From positions 1-36,198 of the forward strand of contig SPQI01000137.1 of the NCBI GenBank assembly GCA_004570315.1: DNA of 36,198 nt. Direction: 5' to 3'. Below the pieces are notes generated by a model. It was not told where the DNA came from, searched no databases, and was given only the letters and a program-made list of their open reading frames with translations. Made by a program: the position numbers and the translations under genes. Shown one piece after another: positions 31,624 through 36,198 of the stretch (its first letter is position 1; every line of letters begins with the position of its first letter). The DNA comes from Oxalobacteraceae bacterium OM1 (GTDB lineage: Bacteria; Pseudomonadota; Gammaproteobacteria; Burkholderiales; Burkholderiaceae_D).

Positions 31624-32508
31624 ATGGCCCAAAGTCGTCTTGAACTCGCGCAGTCGACCATCGAAGCGTATTTCCAGCACCATGCCGTGCGCGTGTTTAC
31701 CCCGAACGCTGTCGCGACCATCCTGGCCGAACACCGGTCGGCGTGGCATTTGGCCAAGGGCATGACGCTACGGGACTTCATCGCATACTTTTCCGATCTG
31801 GGCCTGCTGACGCGGCTGGATTTCCCATTCCCCTATCGGGCGGAATCGCGTTACGTCTGGGGACAAGTTCCCCTGTTGGAAGTGCTGCTGACCTTGAAGC
31901 CGGGCGCGTATTTCAGCCACGCCACCGCCATGCGCCTCCACCGGCTCACGGAGCGGCTTCCCGGCACGATCTACGTGAACCACGAACAGCGCCCCCAAGC
32001 CAAAAACCCGCACCTGGAACAGCGCAACATCGACGCGGCGTTTCAGCGCCGTCCGCGCATGTCGCAAAACGCCGTTGACTTGGGGAACGTCCGCGTTTGT
32101 CTGGTCAATGGCATGCACACCAATCAACTGGGAGTGATCGGCACGCGCCTGGCCTATGACGGCAGCACGCCGGCGCAAGTCAGAGTGACGTCCGTGGAAC
32201 GGACATTGATCGATATCGCGGTTCGTCCGGCCTATGCCGGCGGTGTCGCCGAGGTGTCCCGGGCATTTGCGCTGGCCCGCGAACGGGCCGATGCCGAGCG
32301 CATCGCCGACCTGCTGCACAAGCTTGGCTATGTCTATCCATACCACCAGGCGATCGGCTATTACCTCGACCGGGCCGGCTATCCGATTGCCGCGGTTGAC
32401 CTGTTCCGCCGTCAGGGGCTGGAATTTGACTTCTACCTTGCGCACGAGATGCGCGACCGCCGTTACATCAAGGAGTGGCGGCTGTACGTGCCCCAAGAAT
32501 TTGCCTGA
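31624..32508 (+). CDS. AbiEi-like antitoxin/transcriptional regulator
   Basis: I take ATG 31624 (MAQSRLELAQ) as start, because an earlier ATG at 31573 would translate through palindrome P3. The protein has 294 residues. The N-terminal part (about 1-75) is winged-helix-like, and the C-terminal part carries the AbiEi-type pattern: VTSVERTLIDIAVRPAYAGG, then a helical segment, then YVYPYHQAIGYYLDRAG. AbiEi proteins repress their own promoter by binding inverted repeats and serve as the antitoxin of the nucleotidyltransferase toxin AbiEii. No AbiEii gene follows, and the next gene is on the other strand, so this is an orphan regulator or it pairs functionally with the divergent fic gene. The palindromes upstream are obvious candidate sites for it. 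Confidence 0.75.
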   Translation: MAQSRLELAQSTIEAYFQHHAVRVFTPNAVATILAEHRSAWHLAKGMTLRDFIAYFSDLGLLTRLDFPFPYRAESRYVWGQVPLLEVLLTLKPGAYFSHATAMRLHRLTERLPGTIYVNHEQRPQAKNPHLEQRNIDAAFQRRPRMSQNAVDLGNVRVCLVNGMHTNQLGVIGTRLAYDGSTPAQVRVTSVERTLIDIAVRPAYAGGVAEVSRAFALARERADAERIADLLHKLGYVYPYHQAIGYYLDRAGYPIAAVDLFRRQGLEFDFYLAHEMRDRRYIKEWRLYVPQEFA

Positions 32509-32739
32509 GCGCGCGGCAGGCAGAAACGCTCAAGTGCCGGTGGTGCGGCATGGTGGCCGGGCACCCCATGCCAGTCTCCTCCATAGCGCCACTGCACACC
32601 GGGGCGTGGGTGGACTGTAGTCCATCGCAAGTCGTACCGCGTGCCGCCCGCACCACCGACGTCGCGGATGCCGGCATACATTACGCGGCCACGCTTTGGC
32701 CGGCAGATCACCTGAGAGCGGCCATCGCGCACGCCACGG

Positions 32740-33282
32740 TCAGTGGCCGCCGCCGGGCGGACACAGGCGACGGCTGCGCACCCAGCGACCGAGCAGCATG
32801 CTGAAAAACACCACTGTGTGGAAATGCCCAACGACCGCTTCTTCCATGGCAAACAGCCGGGCGCCATCGCTGCACGGCACAAAGTCCCCGAATCCGACTG
32901 ACGTGAACAGGATCGTTGAGAAATAGAACGGCGTAATGCCGGTGCCACTGCCGTCGCAGGGACCACTCGCCGAGCCATATTGGCCGAAGGCCGCCCAGCC
33001 CAAGCCAAAGCACGCAATCAGCAGGATTGTGTGGCAGGCGACCAGCAGCAACAGTATCAACTCGGTCAACCGTTGGTTGGTGCCGGTCGGCTGCTCAAAT
33101 CGCAGAACGATGATGGTGATGAAGGTCACGTAGTACGCCAGCACCGCCGCCGTGTACCAGCCCAGGCCGGCTGGCCCCAACCGCGCGCTCCAGAAAAACA
33201 GGCCAAGAAAAGGAAGCGCGGCGACCGACAGGACGCCGATCTCAGCGGCCGAGCGGCCCGGCAATGAAAAACGAGCATGCAT
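32740..33282 (-). CDS. Potassium-channel-like membrane protein
   Basis: I choose ATG 33282 (MHARFSLPGR), giving 180 residues; the frame is open to 33378 but the extra residues look non-native. Hydrophobic segments are at about 14-33, 41-63 and 74-100, followed by a re-entrant loop with TILFTSVGFGDF, a variant of the K+ selectivity filter (TVGYGD in most channels), and then a last helix with VVFFSMLLGRWV. The filter places it in the ion-channel family, with an extra pair of helices before the pore. Val-Gly-Phe-Gly is a tolerated filter variant in many bacterial channels. No cytoplasmic RCK domain is present. It stands alone, facing the AbiEi-like gene, with 231 bases between the two stops in which I see no gene. 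Confidence 0.75.
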   Translation of the reverse strand: MHARFSLPGRSAAEIGVLSVAALPFLGLFFWSARLGPAGLGWYTAAVLAYYVTFITIIVLRFEQPTGTNQRLTELILLLLVACHTILLIACFGLGWAAFGQYGSASGPCDGSGTGITPFYFSTILFTSVGFGDFVPCSDGARLFAMEEAVVGHFHTVVFFSMLLGRWVRSRRLCPPGGGH

Positions 33283-33509
33283 TGTGTCTGTCCAATTCTG
33301 GGAAGGCCCCGTGCCGGCGCGCGTCCCGTTCGGCCAAGGCGATGTGCGCCATCCGTTCTGGACGGCCGGCGGTGCCACGCCGCAAAAGCGCAGATCGACT
33401 GCGATGGAAAGTGCCCTACCCGGGTGCCACGGCGCGCGACCGTCCTCCGCACGCGTTGTTCCGGTGACTCATCTTGGCGGTTCGCGGTTGCGAAGGTAGA
33501 GCCCGTTGA

Positions 33510-34910
33510 TCAGCTGTCCATCCGAAGCAGGTCAAGCTCCTCCAGGCGAATCGCCAGCGCCGTGGGCGACACCCGGAACTGCTTGGCCAGGGAGACAACC
33601 GGCCGGCCATTGTAGCGTTCAGCGCTAGCGAGCAGCACAGACAGGTCTCGCAACGTCGTGAGGCGTTGTCGTGCCTCCCCCAGGCCGGTGCCGAAAAGCG
33701 CAAACGCCGTGTCGTCCGTGAGCGACAGCGTGCCTTGGCCGAACGTTGTGGCGAATCGACTGCGGACCAATGCGGCCGGCATTAAGAAGCTCGAGGCAAA
33801 CTTATCCGCCTCGGCCTCGATGCGGGTGCGCGCTACCTCCGAGCCGTCGATCGGCCGGTCCCGATGCGCTTCTTTCAGCTGCGGGTGGAGGATGACATGG
33901 CCCAGTTCATGGGCTGCGGTGAAGCGGCGCACTTCCTGTCGCAGTTGCCGGGAGACGCTGACCCTTCCGGGTTGGGCTTCCAACAGCCCGGCCACTTCAT
34001 AGGTTTTGCCCTTCAATGGAAAGCTGCCGAGCGTCTCCACCACATTGAAACTGTAACCCAGCAGTCGAAGCGCCACTTCCGGTTCCAACAGCTGGGCCGG
34101 ATCGGCCGGCACTTCGGCATCGGCCCAGAGCTCGGCACGACGGTGCCAAATAATCCTTCGCAAATCAGACGCGCGGCTCTCAATGTCTTCGCCTGAGTAT
34201 TTCGTCTTTGCGCTCGACCACAGGGTTGCAATCGGGTCAGCGTCTGCATCCGAGCTCGATGCGACGTCCTCGGCACGCAGCCTGGCCATGCGCGCCAGCG
34301 CGGCTTCATATTTGGTCGTTGCCGTCTTTTGCAACTGGTCGCATTCCTGGCGCCGTTGGCGCGCCCAGTACGTTCCTTTAAACGATTTCAAGTTAAGACT
34401 GATGACGAACGCGGACGAGGTCACGCCCGCGAGCGCGGCGCTCAGCGCGACGCCAGTATCGCCGCGCGCCCCTTTAAACCCGACGTCGAAAACCTTGCCT
34501 GAAAGGTCGATCAACTCCAGGCAGGCAGCCGCGATCTTGAAGGGAATCTCGGTCGCCAGCTTCAGCTGGTCCAGCGCAGCCGCAGCCAGTGTTCGCTTCT
34601 CCCGTTCGTCGGCCGCAGCGTCGCGGGCTCGGCGAGCGCGGATGACTTGATCAAATGCCTCTGCGTCATCTTGGAACAGCGTGGTCAGCAACGGCACCAA
34701 GGTTGCCTCGATCCGGTTGCAGATGTCCTCAATGGCCGGGTGATGCAGACGGTATTCGGCCCGTTCCAGCGTCAGTCGACCGACGGTCACCACCAAGTTG
34801 GCCGATAGCAGTCCAAGCAACGCGGCGGCGCTTCCAGAACCAGGCGCGTGGCCGCCGGAGCCAAATTTATCCAGTAATGCGTTGGCCGGGAGGGCGAGTA
34901 GGGTTTTCAT
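33510..34910 (-). CDS. Cyclodeaminase (FtcD-C-like) and ImmA/IrrE metallopeptidase fusion
   Basis: From ATG 34910 the product has 466 residues; a TTG at 34919 is possible. Residues 1 to about 185 resemble the formiminotransferase-cyclodeaminase C-terminal fold: HAPGSGSAAALLGLLSANLV (21-40) matches the PxPGGGSAAA entry, and GARGDTGVALSAALAGVTSS (148-167) matches its SDxxvAxxxxxAA helix. A linker (about 200-275) follows. Residues about 280-466 are an ImmA/IrrE (DUF955) domain with the zinc motif HELGH at 334-338, the third ligand region EAEADKFASSFLMP (365-378), and a terminal helix-turn-helix-like VVSLAKQFRVSPTALAIRLE. Such peptidases cleave repressors or antitoxin-like regulators on a signal. 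It lies 43 bases after the ParA-like gene in the same direction, so the two probably form an operon. The combination of a folate-type enzyme fold with a regulatory protease is unfamiliar to me. Confidence 0.8.
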   Translation of the reverse strand: MKTLLALPANALLDKFGSGGHAPGSGSAAALLGLLSANLVVTVGRLTLERAEYRLHHPAIEDICNRIEATLVPLLTTLFQDDAEAFDQVIRARRARDAAADEREKRTLAAAALDQLKLATEIPFKIAAACLELIDLSGKVFDVGFKGARGDTGVALSAALAGVTSSAFVISLNLKSFKGTYWARQRRQECDQLQKTATTKYEAALARMARLRAEDVASSSDADADPIATLWSSAKTKYSGEDIESRASDLRRIIWHRRAELWADAEVPADPAQLLEPEVALRLLGYSFNVVETLGSFPLKGKTYEVAGLLEAQPGRVSVSRQLRQEVRRFTAAHELGHVILHPQLKEAHRDRPIDGSEVARTRIEAEADKFASSFLMPAALVRSRFATTFGQGTLSLTDDTAFALFGTGLGEARQRLTTLRDLSVLLASAERYNGRPVVSLAKQFRVSPTALAIRLEELDLLRMDS

Positions 34911-34953
34911 TGTTGGCAAGCAGAGGGTGTTGGGGCGCTTCGCGCGTAGCCGA

Positions 34954-35973
34954 TCACAGCTTTTTCACCAGCGCGTCGATGGCTTCGATCGCCTGGATGC
35001 GATATTCCGGCTTGACTTGAACTCGGTGTCCGCTGATGGTGAGCTTTCCCGTTTCCATGATGGCGAACGGTGTGCCGCGCGCAAAGGCCACTACGCCAGT
35101 GGTGCCGAAGTCGCGGATGTCCACGATGCCATCCTTGGTCTTCGAAAACGTGAAGTGCTCCGGATAGGACTTCACGAGTGCGTCAAGGTCGCTGTCAATG
35201 CCGGAAAGCACCGCGGCAAAGGCCGAAGCGGATCCCATATATTGAGTCAGGCGGTTCTTGACGATCAGGTGCACCTTGGGCAGGTCGCGTTTCGCCGCCC
35301 GCATCTTGCTCGCGAACGTGTATTGCGCATACACCTCGGACGGCAGCTTCAGGCCGTAAATGAGCGAAAACGCATTCCGGATCGCTCGCCGTGACGAATC
35401 GTCCGCCATGACGGGCAAAATAACCCGGTCCGCTGCGGCCAACGCGATTTGCGTGTACATCGAAAAACTGGGGTTCGTGTCGATGAAGACGACGTCGTAG
35501 TTCTGGTGAAGCTGTCCCAGAAAATCGCGCAGCCAGAGGATGACAGCAAGCCAGGTATTCACGCCCGGAAGCTGAATGTTTGCCAGTGAGTTCATCGCGA
35601 TGGCCTGCAATTCAAGCAATGGATCGCCGCAAACCAGGTGAACGTTTTTCGGGAGCGCCGCGTTGTACTGACTCGGGTCGGTAATGAAATCGGCAGCATT
35701 AAATTGCGGCAGGTAGTGCGCCGACGGCATGCGCAGGTCGAAGTACCCGCCGACGCTGCACCGTGGCGTCATCCCCTGGCGTTCCAGCAGCTTTTTGCTT
35801 CCGCCGTTGGCCACCCCCCCGAGCATCAGCTCGGAGAGATTCGCCTGGGGGCACATATCGACCGCGAGGATGCGCACCTTGGGACGCTTTCGCGCATAGC
35901 TGCAAATCGCTTGAAATGTAAGACTCGTCTTACCGGTCCCGCCCTTGTTGTTCCAGATCGTATAGGTGCGCAT
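34954..35973 (-). CDS. ParA/MinD-type ATPase
   Basis: I take ATG 35973 (MRTYTIWNNKGG), with AAGGGAA just upstream, in preference to a longer frame from 36033, because the longer start would put the repeated TGTACAAAT elements inside the gene. The 339-residue protein has the deviant Walker A KGGTGKTS at 10-17, the A' motif VDMCPQANLS with Asp39, and a Walker B FIDTNPSFSM. These are hallmarks of ParA-like ATPases that dimerise on DNA. The C-terminal part has a family-specific region (TKDGIVDIRDFGTTGV) and no HTH. No parB-like gene or parS site is visible next to it, and a peptidase fusion follows instead. That argues against simple plasmid partition and for a regulatory or defence role, although a mobile-element partition gene cannot be excluded. 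Confidence 0.85.
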   Translation of the reverse strand: MRTYTIWNNKGGTGKTSLTFQAICSYARKRPKVRILAVDMCPQANLSELMLGGVANGGSKKLLERQGMTPRCSVGGYFDLRMPSAHYLPQFNAADFITDPSQYNAALPKNVHLVCGDPLLELQAIAMNSLANIQLPGVNTWLAVILWLRDFLGQLHQNYDVVFIDTNPSFSMYTQIALAAADRVILPVMADDSSRRAIRNAFSLIYGLKLPSEVYAQYTFASKMRAAKRDLPKVHLIVKNRLTQYMGSASAFAAVLSGIDSDLDALVKSYPEHFTFSKTKDGIVDIRDFGTTGVVAFARGTPFAIMETGKLTISGHRVQVKPEYRIQAIEAIDALVKKL

Positions 35974-35984
35974 GTTTCCCTTCG

Positions 35985-36019
35985 TGTACAAATCGGACTG
36001 TAGCATGTACAAATTGGAC
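35985..36019 (-). promoter_or_regulatory. Paired operator-like repeats before the ParA-like gene
   Basis: TGTACAAATCGGAC (35985-35998) and TGTACAAATTGGAC (36006-36019) differ at one base and are 21 bases apart, two helical turns. A short inverted pair GGACG/CGTCC (36016-36020, 36027-36031) adjoins. They lie 12-46 bases upstream of the chosen start and probably form an autoregulatory operator. Confidence 0.55.
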
Positions 36020-36039
36020 GTTGAGGCGTCCATTTGTCA

Positions 36040-36198
36040 CGAATTGTTTCTGATGAGACTTTGCCCATTCTCCGCGTTCACGGGACGCCTTCGCGAACCG
36101 GGCGCCGTTGCGTCCCGCGGCTTTCCCGCCGAGGTTGCCGGCGTCACCGGGACGTCGTCGCGGCCGGCCGTGACGGCACCCGGCGGGCCGGCCGTGCC
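36040..36198. other. Right edge, no supported gene
   Basis: The sequence becomes very GC-rich. A minus-strand frame is open from the window edge to a TGA at 36037-36039 (about 53 codons, Gly/Ala/Pro/Arg-rich), and another minus-strand frame is also open. Neither has recognisable protein features. One could be the end of a gene lying outside the window. Confidence 0.3.

Noticed and set aside
32627..32640. Short dyad TGGACTGTAGTCCA-like sequence between the AbiEi-like and channel genes
   Set aside because: Six-base arms in GC-rich DNA are expected by chance, and no T-run follows that would make it a terminator.

Overview
The window is GC-rich (about 60-65% by eye) and reads like a chromosome of a Gram-negative betaproteobacterium, most likely of the Burkholderiales/Oxalobacteraceae type. 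The grounds are a pilus-like type II secretion operon whose secretin ends in a cohesin-like domain, secreted DUF4214 proteins, and a very large SpvB/TcdB/RHS protein. The taxonomic placement is inference; no rRNA or other marker gene is present.

Layout. (1) 330-3014, minus strand: a decaying pair made of a DUF2235 alpha/beta hydrolase with a membrane-embedded C-terminus and an SGNH/GDSL hydrolase. Both are interrupted by in-frame TAG codons, and the SGNH gene also has a frameshift. (2) 3381-6341, minus: two Sec-secreted proteins, a DUF4214 plus HGG-type esterase and a protein of unknown family. (3) 6742-16010, minus: an eleven-gene, tightly overlapping MSHA/T2SS-like operon in the order PilO-like, PilP-like, secretin with cohesin, three pilin-like proteins, GspG, GspF, GspE, a PilM/MshI-position protein and a PilN-like protein. 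A good sigma70 promoter lies at 16121-16149. No prepilin peptidase is present. (4) 16338-17311, minus: a broken periplasmic protein with two TonB-C-like domains. (5) 17320-28630, minus: a 3559-residue secreted protein with six NBR1-type Ig domains, then SpvB, FG-GAP/TcdB-like, YD-repeat and RHS-core regions and a variable toxin-like C-terminus. It is followed by a translationally coupled small gene, probably its immunity protein, and by a displaced scrap of RHS core. AT-rich dyads upstream look like its control region. (6) 29185-30039: debris, namely an IS3-type orfA remnant and a frameshifted antitoxin with a toxin fragment. (7) 30145-32508: a class II Fic gene and an AbiEi-like gene transcribed divergently. 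The region between them holds a 12-bp iterated motif and three consecutive perfect long palindromes. (8) 32740-33282: a small potassium-channel-like protein. (9) 33510-35973, minus: a ParA-type ATPase followed by a protein that joins a cyclodeaminase (FtcD-C-like) domain to an ImmA/IrrE metallopeptidase.

The secretion operon plausibly builds an envelope-spanning pseudopilus machine. The adjacent secreted esterase and the giant RHS protein are candidate substrates by proximity only. The best candidates for undescribed biology are the palindrome array between fic and the AbiEi-like gene, and the ParA/cyclodeaminase-ImmA/IrrE pair. The accessory right third (from about 29.0 kb) has the density of remnants and toxin-antitoxin-like genes typical of a defence or mobile island.
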